Shown here piece after piece: positions 25,287 to 34,329 of a stretch of DNA of 64,000 nucleotides. Position 1 is the stretch's first letter. Every line of letters begins with the position of its first letter. The stretch is from the NCBI RefSeq assembly GCF_030053135.1, contig NZ_CP125653.1, forward strand, positions 62,001-126,000, written 5' to 3'. The notes below the pieces were generated by a model, which searched no databases, was not told the DNA's origin, and saw nothing but the letters and a program-made list of their open reading frames with translations. This DNA is from Rhizobium sp. BT04 (GTDB lineage Bacteria > Pseudomonadota > Alphaproteobacteria > Rhizobiales > Rhizobiaceae). The position numbers and the translations under genes were made by a program.

Positions 25287-26086
25287 AGCAGCACTCCTCC
25301 ATGCAGCGAGGGGAAGGAGGCCCAGAGTTTTTTCGTGTAGTCATGCTTGGGCGTCCTGTAGATCGCTTCGGCCGTGTTCTGCTCCACCAGCCGGCCGGCG
25401 AGCATGATGCCGATGCGGTCGCAGAACTGCACCATCAGCCCGAGATCATGGGTGATGAACAGCACGGAAAAGCCGAAGCTGCGGCGCAGTTCGTTGATGC
25501 GCTGCAGGATTTCGCGCTGGACGACGACGTCGAGCGCCGTCGTCGGCTCGTCCATGACGACGAGCTTCGGATCGAGCGCCATGCAGATGGCGATGACGAT
25601 GCGCTGGCGCATGCCGCCGGAGAACTGGTGCGGATAGTCGCGCATGCGATCCGGCGCGATATCGACCAGCGTCAGCATCTCGGCGGTGCGCTCGCGGGCT
25701 GCAGCGCGGCTCATGTTCTTGTGAGTGCGCAGCATGTCGTAGAATTGCGTTTCGATGCGCAGCACCGGGTTCAGCGAGTTCATGGCGCTCTGGAAGACCA
25801 TGGCGACCTCGCGCCAGCGGAAGGCGCTGAGCGCCTGCCGGTCGAGGCCGAGCACGTCGCGGCCGTCGAGCAGGATGCGGCTCTCCTTGCGGATCAGCGC
25901 CGGTGGCCTGTGCAGGCGGCTGATGGCAAAGGCGATTGTGCTCTTGCCGCAGCCGGATTCGCCGGCAAGGCCGAAGACCTCGCCGGGCGCGACATCGAAG
26001 CTGACATCGTCAACGGCGCGGAAATCCTTCTCCTCGCCGATATAATCGATGGTGAGGTTCCTGACCGAGAGCAGCGGCTGCGTCAC
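25283..26086 (-). CDS. oligopeptide/oligosaccharide ABC transporter ATPase (OppD/DppD-like)
   Basis: ATPase of 267 residues starting from GTG at 26086 (VTQPLLSVRNLTIDY), with GGGAGG upstream and a four-base GTGA overlap with the permease stop. Walker A is GESGCGKST, the signature FSGGMRQRIVIA and Walker B LVVMDEPTTALD. It pairs with the OppF-like ATPase. A longer frame extending to 26242 only reads into the permease gene. Confidence 0.9.
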   Translation of the reverse strand: MTQPLLSVRNLTIDYIGEEKDFRAVDDVSFDVAPGEVFGLAGESGCGKSTIAFAISRLHRPPALIRKESRILLDGRDVLGLDRQALSAFRWREVAMVFQSAMNSLNPVLRIETQFYDMLRTHKNMSRAAARERTAEMLTLVDIAPDRMRDYPHQFSGGMRQRIVIAICMALDPKLVVMDEPTTALDVVVQREILQRINELRRSFGFSVLFITHDLGLMVQFCDRIGIMLAGRLVEQNTAEAIYRTPKHDYTKKLWASFPSLHGGVLL

Positions 26087-26961
26087 AGGCGGCCCTCCCC
26101 GGAACGGACGAGCAGGGACCAGCGCTTCAGGTGATTGCCGGTGCGCAGTCGCGGATTGGCGATCTCGTCGACGGCGAAATTCAAGAGCGACATGCCGATG
26201 CCGAGAAAGGCGAGCGCGAAGCAGGGAGTGAGGATATCCCACCAGGCGCCGACCGAAAGAGCCGAGGCCTTCTGCGCGTTGTAGAGCATGGTGCCCCAGG
26301 AGATTGCTCGGGGATCGCCGAGGCCGAGGAACTCAAGTGTTGCCTCGGTGATAATCGCGAAGATGACGCTGCCGATGAAATTGATGCCGACGATCGATAT
26401 CACGTTGGGGAAAATCTCGAAGGTCATAATGCGCCATTGCGACTCGCCCATCATCTCGGCAGATTTGACGAAATCCTTGTGCTTGACGGAAAGCGTCTCG
26501 GCGCGGGTGACGCGGGCGCCCCAGGCCCAGGAGGTGGCGCCGAGGATGAGAGCGATGACGACGGGGCTCGCCTGGCCGATGAAGGCGGCAAGCACCAGGA
26601 GCAGCGGCAGATTGGGAACGACCAGCACCATGTTGGTGAAGAAGCTGATGATCTCATCGGTCTTGCCGCCGCGATAACCGGAGATGATGCCGAGCGCGGT
26701 ACCGACGAGGGTGATCAGCAGGCCGGCGCCGAAGCCGACAGCAAGCGAGGTTCGCGCGCCGTAGAGCAGCCGGGCAAAGACATCCTGGCCGAGGCGGGTG
26801 GTGCCGAGGATGTGGTCGAGCGACGGCGGCTGGTGCGGCCGTCCGGTGCGGGCGGCGGGATCATATTGCGTCAGCAGCGGTGCAGCGATCGCCACGATGA
26901 CGATGACGACGATGATGATTAGACCGGTGAGCGCCTTGCGATTTCGAAGCAGGGTCTTCAT
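26083..26961 (-). CDS. ABC transporter permease (OppC/DppC-like)
   Basis: Inner-membrane permease of 292 residues with an N-terminal helix (ALTGLIIIVVIVIVAIAAPLL), the DppC-typical periplasmic segment HILGTTRLGQDVFARLLYGART (in part) and five further helices around the EAA-type loop. It lies one base from the OppB-like gene and forms the translocation pore with it. Confidence 0.9.
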   Translation of the reverse strand: MKTLLRNRKALTGLIIIVVIVIVAIAAPLLTQYDPAARTGRPHQPPSLDHILGTTRLGQDVFARLLYGARTSLAVGFGAGLLITLVGTALGIISGYRGGKTDEIISFFTNMVLVVPNLPLLLVLAAFIGQASPVVIALILGATSWAWGARVTRAETLSVKHKDFVKSAEMMGESQWRIMTFEIFPNVISIVGINFIGSVIFAIITEATLEFLGLGDPRAISWGTMLYNAQKASALSVGAWWDILTPCFALAFLGIGMSLLNFAVDEIANPRLRTGNHLKRWSLLVRSGEGRL

Positions 26962-26962
26962 C

Positions 26963-27940
26963 TCACGCTCCCTTCAGCCGGGGGTCGAGCAAGATATAGC
27001 TGACGTCGACGATAAAGTTGGCGATCAGCATGGTCGCGGTCATGATGAGCAACTGACCCTGGATGACGGGGTAATCGCGGGCGAGGATCGCCTGGTAGAG
27101 AATGTTGCCGAGGCCGGGATAGTTATAGACGACCTCCGTCACCAGCGAGCCGCCGAGGATGGTGCCGATGGCGATGGCAAGGCTGGAGACGGTTGGCAAC
27201 AGGGCGTTGCGCGCTGCGTACCAGAGCATCACATGCCGGTCGGAAAGGCCCTTGGCGCGGGCCATGACGATATAATCCTCGCCGAGCAGGTTGATCATGT
27301 TGTTGCGCATAGTGACGGTGAAGCCGCCGATCAGCACGGTGCAGAGCGTCACCATCGGCAGGATGCCGTGATAGGCGAGGCTGCCGATATATTGCAGGCT
27401 GAAGGCCGGATCGAGCGATGGGTCGGCGGCATAACCGTTCGGAAACCAGCCGAGCGTGAAGCCGAAGATGAAGAGCACGATCAGAGAGGTAACGACGGCC
27501 GGTACCGAGGTGGCGAAGATCGCGCCGACGGAGACGATGACATCGAACTTGCTGCCGCGGCGCCAGGCGGCGACGATGCCGAGGAAGGTGCCGAGCGCGA
27601 AGCTCACGATCGTCGCCGTGCCCATCAGGCCGACGGTCCAGACGAGCGCATGGCCGAGCACCGAGGTGACCGGCAGCGGAAAATATTTGATCGAGCGGCC
27701 GAGATCGCCGGTGAAGATGCTGCCGAGATAAGTGAGGTACTGCTGCCAGAGCGGACCGTCGACGAAACCGAAGGTAAGTTTCAGCGCCTGCAGGCTTTCT
27801 GGCGGCAATTCGGTGCCGGCGCTCGAGAACATGATCTGCACCGGATCGCCCGGCATCAGCCGCGGCAGGAAGAAATTGATCGTCGCTGCCGCGATGAAGG
27901 CTGCCATGTAGAAGACGAGGCGGCGAAGCAGGAAAGCCAT
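26963..27940 (-). CDS. ABC transporter permease (OppB/DppB-like)
   Basis: Permease of 325 residues with an N-terminal helix MAFLLRRLVFYMAAFIAAAT, the conserved motif RLMPGDPVQ after it and the EAA loop region MARAKGLSDRHVMLWYAARN. It is the first gene after the binding protein, separated by a strong hairpin. Confidence 0.9.
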   Translation of the reverse strand: MAFLLRRLVFYMAAFIAAATINFFLPRLMPGDPVQIMFSSAGTELPPESLQALKLTFGFVDGPLWQQYLTYLGSIFTGDLGRSIKYFPLPVTSVLGHALVWTVGLMGTATIVSFALGTFLGIVAAWRRGSKFDVIVSVGAIFATSVPAVVTSLIVLFIFGFTLGWFPNGYAADPSLDPAFSLQYIGSLAYHGILPMVTLCTVLIGGFTVTMRNNMINLLGEDYIVMARAKGLSDRHVMLWYAARNALLPTVSSLAIAIGTILGGSLVTEVVYNYPGLGNILYQAILARDYPVIQGQLLIMTATMLIANFIVDVSYILLDPRLKGA

Positions 27941-27957
27941 GGGGACTCCATCGTGAC

Positions 27958-27980
27958 GGAGCGGCGCTTTACGCCGCTCC
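27958..27980 (-). terminator. hairpin between binding-protein and permease genes
   Basis: GGAGCGGCG (27958-27966) and CGCCGCTCC (27972-27980) form a nine-pair stem with a five-base loop. It sits in the 55-base gap after the binding-protein gene. It would protect or attenuate the message so that binding protein exceeds permease. Confidence 0.6.
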
Positions 27981-27995
27981 CGAGGATTGCAATGC

Positions 27996-29642
27996 TTACT
28001 TGATCGGCTCGAGAGCGAGCAGGTTCAGCAGGCGTGCCGGATTGGTCCGCGAGATCGACGGATTGACGAAGGGGTTTTCCTTGGTCGACCAGCCGGTGAA
28101 GCGCTTGGTGTTGTACTGATACCAGTTCGGATTGTTGAACACCGGAATCATCGGCAGGTTTTCGGCGACGATGCGCTGCGCCTTGTTCATCGCGTCCTTT
28201 TGCTTGGCAAGGTCGGCGGTATGGGTGAACTCGGTGACGAGTTTCTCGACCTCCGGGTTGAACCAGCGCTGCGCGGTGAAGCGGGTCTTGCCCTTATCCG
28301 AGGCGCTGAAGGCGCGCTTGTAGGGGTAATAGGGCGAGGCCGATGCCGGCAGGCTGTTGATCGCCGCATCGAAGGTGCCGTTGATGAGGTTGCCGGTCCA
28401 GACGGCTTCCTCCGGCGTTTCGATCTTGGCGTCGACGCCGACCGCCTGCATGCCCTCGACGGCGAGGTTGACGGTGTCGATCCAGTCGGTCCAGGCGCTG
28501 GGGACGATGATCGAGAAGGAGATCTTGGTGCCGTCGGGATTGTCGCGGAAGCCGTCGCCGTCCTTGTCCTTGTAGCCCGCCTCGTCCAGCAGGGCCTTGG
28601 CGGCATCGGCGTCATAGGTTGCGAACTTGCCGAAGTCGGCCTTGACGGATGGGTCCGCCCAGCTCTTGTAAAGCTCACCCATCAAGCCGGGGTCTTCGTT
28701 CAGCGTCGGATAGCCGTAGCCGGCGACGTCGATCATCGTCTTGCGGTCGAGCGCCATCGAGACGGCACGGCGGAACTTCAGGTCGTTGAAGGCCTTCTTG
28801 TTGTTCTCGTTCGCCGTTTCCAGGTTGAACAGGAAGGCGACCATGCTGCTTGGCGAATACCAGTAATGGAAATGCGCCGGATCCTTGGAAACATAGACAT
28901 TGTCGATATCGGGAATGAAGGAGACGCCCCAGTCGAGCGTGCCGTCGGCCGTTGCGGTCAGCATCTGATTGTTGTCGGCAAGCTGCGGGAAGCGCATGCA
29001 ATCGACCTTCAGGTGCTCGTTGTCCCAGTAGTTCGGGTTGCGGCACTGGTCGTAGGTCTGACCGGTGAAGCGCGGCACTTCCGTCAGCGGGCCGCTGCCA
29101 ACAGGGGTTTCGTTGGCGAAGGTGACCGGATCGGCAACGTCCTTCCAGACATGTTCCGGAACGATCGGCAATTGCGAGATCTGCTCGGCGGCGAGCGAGC
29201 TCGGATTGGCGAGCGTGAAGCGCACCGTCTGGCCGTCGACCGCCTGGACATCGGTGATGAAGGTCCAGATGCTGACGAAGTCGAGCGCCGGAAATTTCTT
29301 CAGGTAATCATAGGTGAACTTGACGTCGGCTGCGGTCAGCGGCTTGCCGTCCGACCATTTCAGGTTCGGGCGCAGCTTGAAATCGATGCTTTTCAGGTCG
29401 TCGGAGAGTTTGAAGCTTTCGGCCAGGCGATAGACCGGCTTGTTGCTGTCGAAGCGGTTGAAAATAACCAGCGGCTCGTAGATGAAGTCGAGCGTCGACT
29501 GGCGCGACGAGGTCTGGTTGAACGGGTTGAAGTTGCGAACCCAGGTCGTCGCCGGTTCGATATTCACCGTCAGGACCGTCTGCGCCATGGCAGAACCCGA
29601 AAGCAGTGTCAGCGCGGCGGCGGCAAGAAGATATTTTTTCAT
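27996..29642 (-). CDS. family 5 solute-binding protein, probable chito-oligosaccharide binding
   Basis: Periplasmic protein of 548 residues with a signal peptide (cleavage after AMA, residue 20). The order of conserved blocks, such as WVRNFNPFN near residue 35, DFIYEPLV, RNPNYWDNEHLKVDCMRFPQ, and YQYNTKRFTGWSTKENP near the C-terminus, follows from memory the Vibrio chitin-oligosaccharide-binding protein rather than peptide-binding DppA. A GH3 hexosaminidase gene lies directly upstream. I therefore favour uptake of GlcNAc oligosaccharides; peptides or muropeptides remain possible. Confidence 0.8.
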   Translation of the reverse strand: MKKYLLAAAALTLLSGSAMAQTVLTVNIEPATTWVRNFNPFNQTSSRQSTLDFIYEPLVIFNRFDSNKPVYRLAESFKLSDDLKSIDFKLRPNLKWSDGKPLTAADVKFTYDYLKKFPALDFVSIWTFITDVQAVDGQTVRFTLANPSSLAAEQISQLPIVPEHVWKDVADPVTFANETPVGSGPLTEVPRFTGQTYDQCRNPNYWDNEHLKVDCMRFPQLADNNQMLTATADGTLDWGVSFIPDIDNVYVSKDPAHFHYWYSPSSMVAFLFNLETANENNKKAFNDLKFRRAVSMALDRKTMIDVAGYGYPTLNEDPGLMGELYKSWADPSVKADFGKFATYDADAAKALLDEAGYKDKDGDGFRDNPDGTKISFSIIVPSAWTDWIDTVNLAVEGMQAVGVDAKIETPEEAVWTGNLINGTFDAAINSLPASASPYYPYKRAFSASDKGKTRFTAQRWFNPEVEKLVTEFTHTADLAKQKDAMNKAQRIVAENLPMIPVFNNPNWYQYNTKRFTGWSTKENPFVNPSISRTNPARLLNLLALEPIK

Positions 29643-29683
29643 GTTTATTCCCCTTTTTTATGCGGTGAGAGATGACGTGCCGG

Positions 29684-30706
29684 TCAGAAGACCAGCGCGC
29701 TTGCAAACATGTTTTCGACTTCAGCGTGGGCGGCGCGGACATCGATCTTGAGATTGCCGAGGCGGGCCTTGCCGGTAGCGATCCGCTGCAGGGCAGCTTC
29801 CGTCAGCGGGCGGGCGGCCTTGGCGGCGGCTTCGCTTTCCGGGATGTCGCCATGGCTGTGGAGCGCAATATCGAAGCCTGCGTCGAGCACCTGTTTAACG
29901 CGTTCCGGCAGGGTGCCGGAGAGCGACTCCATGAAGATGCAGTCTGATATCAGCACGCCGTCATAACCCATGTCGTTGCGGATCACGTCGTGCATGATCG
30001 GCGAGACCGATGCCGGCAGCTCCGCGTCATAGGCCGAATAGACGACATGGGCGACCATCGCCCAGGGCGTATCCTTCAGCGCCACGAACGGCTTGAAATC
30101 GGTGGCGGTGAGCGTCTCGCGGCTGGCATTGACGACCGGACGCTCCTTGTGGGAGTCGAGCGTCGCACGGCCATGGCCGGGAATGTGCTTGATGACGGGC
30201 ATGTTGCCGGTCTCGAGCAGGCCATCGACCACCTCGCGGCCGAGGGCAGCGATGAAATCGGGATCAGGGCCGAAGGAGCGGGCGCCGATGACCGCGCTCG
30301 TCGTCTCGAAGACGAGATCGAGAACGGGCGAGCAGCCGCTGGAAAGGCCGAGTTCCGTCATCATCGCGCCCATGGCCTGGGAGGAAAGGCGCAGTGCTTT
30401 TTTGCCGAGATCAAAATCGCGGCGGGCAAGCTCGGCAAACTGGCCGAAACTGCGGAAGAGCGGCCAGGGGCCGGCATCGAGATGCTGGACGCGGCCGCCT
30501 TCCTGGTCGGTGAAGACAGGCGCATCATCGCGGCCGACAGCTTCGCGGAAGCGCTCGATCAGACGCCTCGTCTGCTCCGGTTCGCGCTGATTGCGCCGGC
30601 CGACGAAGAGGCCGAGCGGATTGGTCTCGCGATAGAGGGCGAATTCATCATCCGAAATCGTGGGGGTGGGAAGGCCGACGAAAAGGGCGAGCGGGGTCGA
30701 GGACAA
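29684..30706 (-). CDS. GH3 beta-N-acetylhexosaminidase (NagZ-like)
   Basis: Cytoplasmic glycosidase of 340 residues. The diagnostic NagZ motif is present as KHIPGHGRATLDSHKE, with the His/Asp pair that acts as acid-base. The nucleophile is likely the aspartate in VLISDCIFMESL. No signal peptide is seen. It lies between a GNAT gene and the binding protein. In the chitobiose route it would split imported di- or oligosaccharides to GlcNAc; in the recycling route it would cleave GlcNAc from muropeptides. Confidence 0.87.
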   Translation of the reverse strand: MSSTPLALFVGLPTPTISDDEFALYRETNPLGLFVGRRNQREPEQTRRLIERFREAVGRDDAPVFTDQEGGRVQHLDAGPWPLFRSFGQFAELARRDFDLGKKALRLSSQAMGAMMTELGLSSGCSPVLDLVFETTSAVIGARSFGPDPDFIAALGREVVDGLLETGNMPVIKHIPGHGRATLDSHKERPVVNASRETLTATDFKPFVALKDTPWAMVAHVVYSAYDAELPASVSPIMHDVIRNDMGYDGVLISDCIFMESLSGTLPERVKQVLDAGFDIALHSHGDIPESEAAAKAARPLTEAALQRIATGKARLGNLKIDVRAAHAEVENMFASALVF

Positions 30707-30730
30707 TTCTGGAACTCCGGGATCAGATGG

Positions 30731-31210
30731 TCATTTCGGCGCGCTTCGCAGCATGCCTTCATAGATGCCCTTGTCGGGGGCGGGGATGGTGATTGCGCCT
30801 GCCGCCTTGGCGTAAAAATCGACCGGCCCGGCATCGCCGATGAAGGCATAGGCGTGACCGAGTGTCTTCATCGTCTGAAGGCAGGCGGAAAACAGCGCGA
30901 GCCCGATGCCCTTGCCGCGCGCGTCGCGGTCGACACCGGTCGGGCCGAAGAAGCCGCGCGCCGTCGTCTCATAGCAGGCAAAGCCGAGCAGCCTGCCGCC
31001 GTCGACTGATATCAGGCAAGCAACGGGCTGGCGGGAGAAGGCGACGGCGACCTCGCTTGCCCAGTTCTCGCTGAACCGTTCGCGAACCCAGCCGAGAACG
31101 AGATGCAGTTCCGGGGGGAGGGCCGGGCGGATGGAGACGCCGACGCGGGCAGCTTTTTGCTGCAGGTCGGCGAGCTCGGTGGAATATAGGTTCACAAGCA
31201 GGTCTGGCAC
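30731..31210 (-). CDS. GNAT-family N-acetyltransferase
   Basis: Protein of 159 residues with the acetyl-CoA binding segment GVDRDARGKGIGLALF (the R/Q-x-x-G-x-G/A motif). It is first in the oligosaccharide operon, 24 bases ahead of the GH3 gene, and follows a palindromic operator candidate. It probably acetylates an amino sugar or a sugar-derived amine, but the acceptor is not shown by sequence. Confidence 0.8.
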   Translation of the reverse strand: MPDLLVNLYSTELADLQQKAARVGVSIRPALPPELHLVLGWVRERFSENWASEVAVAFSRQPVACLISVDGGRLLGFACYETTARGFFGPTGVDRDARGKGIGLALFSACLQTMKTLGHAYAFIGDAGPVDFYAKAAGAITIPAPDKGIYEGMLRSAPK

Positions 31211-31227
31211 CTGTCATTCCTCCTCTT

Positions 31228-31245
31228 ATTCCGTTATTACGGAAT
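31228..31245. promoter_or_regulatory. candidate operator palindrome upstream of oligosaccharide operon
   Basis: ATTCCGT-TATT-ACGGAAT, a perfect seven-base inverted repeat with a four-base centre, 18 bases before the GNAT start. It looks like a site for a dimeric repressor such as GntR or RpiR type; no regulator gene is adjacent. Confidence 0.5.
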
Positions 31246-31368
31246 TTATCCCCTTTTAATGTTATAGACTTGGCCATCCGATCGAGCTTGTCAACAAGGT
31301 TTTTCGACGAGCCAAAGAGATGGCCTGCGACTGAGCCGCGGTTTCAACGCAAAGTAGGTGCCGAACGC

Positions 31369-31397
31369 AAAACGGCCCGGGGAGACCGGGCCGTTTT
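31369..31397 (-). terminator. Rho-independent terminator of the thi operon
   Basis: AACGGCCCGG (31371-31380) pairs with CCGGGCCGTT (31386-31395) and is flanked by A and T runs. It lies 25 bases after thiD. The symmetry would allow function in both directions. Confidence 0.8.
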
Positions 31398-31421
31398 CGA
31401 TGGCACGTGTTCGCTGTGCGT

Positions 31422-32231
31422 CTATTTGTCGTCCTTCCAGAGCCCATGAAAATGCTGCACCGGGCCGTGGCCGGAGCCGACGGTGAGGTCTCCGGCGGCG
31501 GCGACCGCGCCGGCGAGGTATTCCTTCGCGATGGCGACCGCCTCCCGCGCCGAGGCGCCCTTGGCGAGTTCGGCCGCCAGCGCGCTAGAGAGCGTGCAGC
31601 CGGTGCCATGCGTGTTCTTGGTCGGCACGCGTCGGGCTTCGAACCAATACAGGCCGTCGGCGGTGGCCAGCACGTCGGGGCTCTCGTCGCTGTCGAGATG
31701 GCCGCCCTTGACGAGCACGGCGGCCGGGCCAAGCGCCCGCAGCTGTTCGGCCTGCGCTGCCATCTCCGCGCGATTGGTCGCAACCGGCCGGTGCAGCAGG
31801 GCGGCGGCCTCGGGAAGGTTCGGGGTCAGAAGGGTTGCGACCGGCAGCAGCCGGCGGGTCAGCACGTCGATGGCTTCCGGCGCAAGCAGGGCGGCCCCAC
31901 CCTTGGCAATCATCACCGGATCGATGACGATAGGGATGCTGCGCCGATCCGCCAATGCTTCGGCGACGGCCTCGGCAATGCCGGCATTGGCGATCATGCC
32001 GATCTTGACGGCATCGACGCGCACATCGGCAAAGACCACATTGATCTGGTCGGCGACGAATTGCGGCGGCACCAGATGCACGCCGCTGACACCTTGGGTA
32101 TTCTGCGCCGTCAACGCGGTCAGCACCGCCATGCCGTAGACGCCGCGGGCGGAAAAAGCCTTGAGATCGGCCTGGATGCCGGCGCCGCCGGAGGGATCGG
32201 AGCCGGCGATCGAGAGAACGTTGCGGATCAT
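31422..32231 (-). CDS. thiD: hydroxymethylpyrimidine/phosphomethylpyrimidine kinase ThiD
   Basis: Kinase of 269 residues for the pyrimidine half of thiamine. It shows IAGSDPSGGAGIQADLKAF (in part) at the N-terminus and the anion-hole motif THGTGCTLSSALA at the C-terminus. It overlaps thiE by four bases and is the last gene of the operon thiM-thiE-thiD. Confidence 0.93.
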   Translation of the reverse strand: MIRNVLSIAGSDPSGGAGIQADLKAFSARGVYGMAVLTALTAQNTQGVSGVHLVPPQFVADQINVVFADVRVDAVKIGMIANAGIAEAVAEALADRRSIPIVIDPVMIAKGGAALLAPEAIDVLTRRLLPVATLLTPNLPEAAALLHRPVATNRAEMAAQAEQLRALGPAAVLVKGGHLDSDESPDVLATADGLYWFEARRVPTKNTHGTGCTLSSALAAELAKGASAREAVAIAKEYLAGAVAAAGDLTVGSGHGPVQHFHGLWKDDK

Positions 32232-32863
32232 GCACGGGCCTTTCGGATTTCGGCGGCGATGCGGCGTGTGGCCGCTTCAGGGTCGGGCGTGCCTGCGATC
32301 GCCGAGACGACGGCAAGACCCTTGGCGCCTGCGGCAAACACTTGCGCCACATGATCCGCCTTGAGGCCGCCGATCGCCACCGACGGCACCGGCGAGGCCT
32401 TCACCAGCCTGGCAAGACCGTCAAAGCCGATCGGCTGCTTGTGGTCGGCTTTGGTCGGTGTCGCAAACACCGGTCCGACGCCGGTATAATCGACCAGACT
32501 GGGATCGACGGCAGCGGCAAGCGCCTCGGTTTCGACCGACAGGCCGAGGATCATCTCGGGGCCGATCATCGCCCGCGCGGTGCGCGCATCCACGTCCTCC
32601 TGGCCGATATGCAGACCGTCGGCGCCGATGGCGATGGCCGCCTCGACATCGTCGTTGACGATGAGCAGGGCGCCGGTCCCAACAAGTGCCTGTTTCAGGA
32701 CGCGGCCGGTCGCAATCATCGCGGTGGTGCCGGCCTGTTTGTCGCGCAATTGCACCATCGTCGCGCCGCCGGCAACGGCGAGGCGCGCCGTTTCGACCAT
32801 GCCGATCCCGGCGCAGAGTTCGGGGTCGAGCACGAGATAGAGCGAAAGGTCGAAAACCTTCAT
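32228..32863 (-). CDS. thiE: thiamine phosphate synthase ThiE
   Basis: Barrel enzyme of 211 residues joining hydroxymethylpyrimidine pyrophosphate and thiazole phosphate. Family motifs are MVQLRDKQAG, LIVNDDVEAAIAIGADGLHIGQ (in part) and the C-terminal VVSAIAGTPDPEA. It overlaps both thiM and thiD by four bases. The enzyme is slightly short but complete. Confidence 0.92.
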   Translation of the reverse strand: MKVFDLSLYLVLDPELCAGIGMVETARLAVAGGATMVQLRDKQAGTTAMIATGRVLKQALVGTGALLIVNDDVEAAIAIGADGLHIGQEDVDARTARAMIGPEMILGLSVETEALAAAVDPSLVDYTGVGPVFATPTKADHKQPIGFDGLARLVKASPVPSVAIGGLKADHVAQVFAAGAKGLAVVSAIAGTPDPEAATRRIAAEIRKARA

Positions 32864-33663
32864 GCGGCCGATACCCTTGCCCTGGCATCCAGCGTTTCGG
32901 CGTCGAGCGCGGCCAGCGCATCCAGGAAGCGCCAGGCGAAGGAGCCCGGGCCGGCCGCCCCGAGCGCGGCAGCCTCGCCGGCGACGGCGAAGGTTGAAAG
33001 TGCGCCGACCGTCGCCCCGAAGATATCATCCGGCGCTGTGGCGGCAAAGGCGCCGACGAGGCAGGTGAGCGAGCAGCCGAGCGCGGTGACCTGCGGCATC
33101 AGGGCCGATCCGCCTGTTATACGGACGGCCCTTTCACCATCGGTGACGAAATCCACAGCGCCGGTGACGGCGACGACCGCCTGCTGGCGCTCGGCGAGCC
33201 GGCGCGCCGATCCTTCGGCCTGCTCGACCGGGTCGCGGCTGTCGACGCCCTGGCCGCGGCTCTCTCCGCCGGCAAGCGCGATGATCTCCGAGGCGTTGCC
33301 GCGGATGATCGTGGGCTTGAGCGCCAGCAGAGCCGCGACCGCATCGCGGCGGAAAGCCGTGGCATAATGGGCGACCGGATCGAGCACCCACGGCTTGCCG
33401 GCCGATGTCGCCGCCTTCGCAGCCGCCTGCATGCCGTCGATCCATTGCGTCGACAGCGTGCCGATATTGACAGTCAGCGCATTCGCGATCCCGGCGAATT
33501 CGCCGGCTTCCTCAGCGGCATGCACCATGGCCGGCGAGGCGCCCGCGGCAAGCAGAACATTGGCGGCGATATTCATGGCGACGTAATTGGTGATGCACTG
33601 AACGAGCGGCGGCTTCTCGCGCATCGCTTTCAGCATTGCTCCTGGTGTGGTCCTGGTCTGCAT
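32860..33663 (-). CDS. thiM: hydroxyethylthiazole kinase ThiM
   Basis: Kinase of 267 residues that phosphorylates salvaged thiazole alcohol. It shows PLVQCITNYVAMNIAANVLLA (in part), the conserved asparagine/threonine region and VTALGCSLTCLVGAF with the catalytic cysteine. The gene starts the operon and follows the TPP riboswitch by about 60 bases. With ThiE and ThiD it makes a salvage set without de novo thiC/thiG in this window. Confidence 0.93.
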   Translation of the reverse strand: MQTRTTPGAMLKAMREKPPLVQCITNYVAMNIAANVLLAAGASPAMVHAAEEAGEFAGIANALTVNIGTLSTQWIDGMQAAAKAATSAGKPWVLDPVAHYATAFRRDAVAALLALKPTIIRGNASEIIALAGGESRGQGVDSRDPVEQAEGSARRLAERQQAVVAVTGAVDFVTDGERAVRITGGSALMPQVTALGCSLTCLVGAFAATAPDDIFGATVGALSTFAVAGEAAALGAAGPGSFAWRFLDALAALDAETLDARARVSAA

Positions 33664-33721
33664 GTGGCCCCTTTCAGGCGGGGGCGGGCACGGGGCGGTT
33701 CGTGCGGGCTCAGCCGCGACC

Positions 33722-33801
33722 CCGAGCGACTCCCTCCGCCGGCATTATCCGGTTCAGGTTCGAAGGGTGCTTCTCAGCCCGTCTGTCGACGAACGCCCCT
33801 G
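33722..33801 (-). ncRNA. TPP riboswitch
   Basis: Read on the minus strand the region has the thi-box core: CTGAGA (33777-33772), then ACCCTTCGAACCTGA, then GGATAATGCCGGCGGAGGGA (33750-33731). The outer stem starts from GGGGCGTTC near 33800. It precedes thiM and should lower expression when thiamine pyrophosphate is plentiful, probably by hiding the start of thiM. Confidence 0.92.
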
Positions 33802-33849
33802 TCTCTCATCGCGTTTCTTTTCGCAGAGAACGGGGCGGATGTCACCTCG

Positions 33850-34329
33850 AAAATGACAGTACTGCGACGGCGCGGCGCGTGAAGCCGGTACCGGCAAACG
33901 GAACGCAATCTCCCAGAACGCGAAGTAAATACCTAACGCAAACTTTACCGTGCTGACACGTTAAGGTTGACCGGATTGCGGATTGCAGCGATACGATCTT
34001 GCCAGCAAATAAAATCTTCCTGAAGTTGTATTTTAAATGAGAAAATTTTTGAAAAGCGGTATGAAGCGAGGCCTTCGTGATACCGCCCCGGTTCTGATAT
34101 CCACGGCTTGTGTTCACTTCGATTGCGGGGCGCCAACGAAATGAATACTTGCTACCGGCGGTGCAGTGTTGCTTCTTCGCCACAACCGAACCGAATTGCG
34201 GTGAGCCCCAGCATCCCCGTGGCGCCATATTTCCGGGTGAGCTACATGTCAGCAGAGAGCCGCGGCACGCGGTCCGGCGAGTGGTATCGAGAGCGGAGAA
34301 TCCGCAGCTTTGAGGGATAAGTTCCGCAC
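33850..34329. other. 480-base intergenic region upstream of the type I secretion operon
   Basis: Short frames here have no domain or ribosome support. The region is AT-richer around 33950-34080, as expected for promoters of the thi operon (leftward) and the secretion genes (rightward). No specific operator is recognised. Confidence 0.5.

Noticed and set aside
27987..29675. 562-codon open frame antisense to the family 5 binding protein
   Set aside because: Shadow frame; the opposite strand encodes a complete protein with signal peptide.
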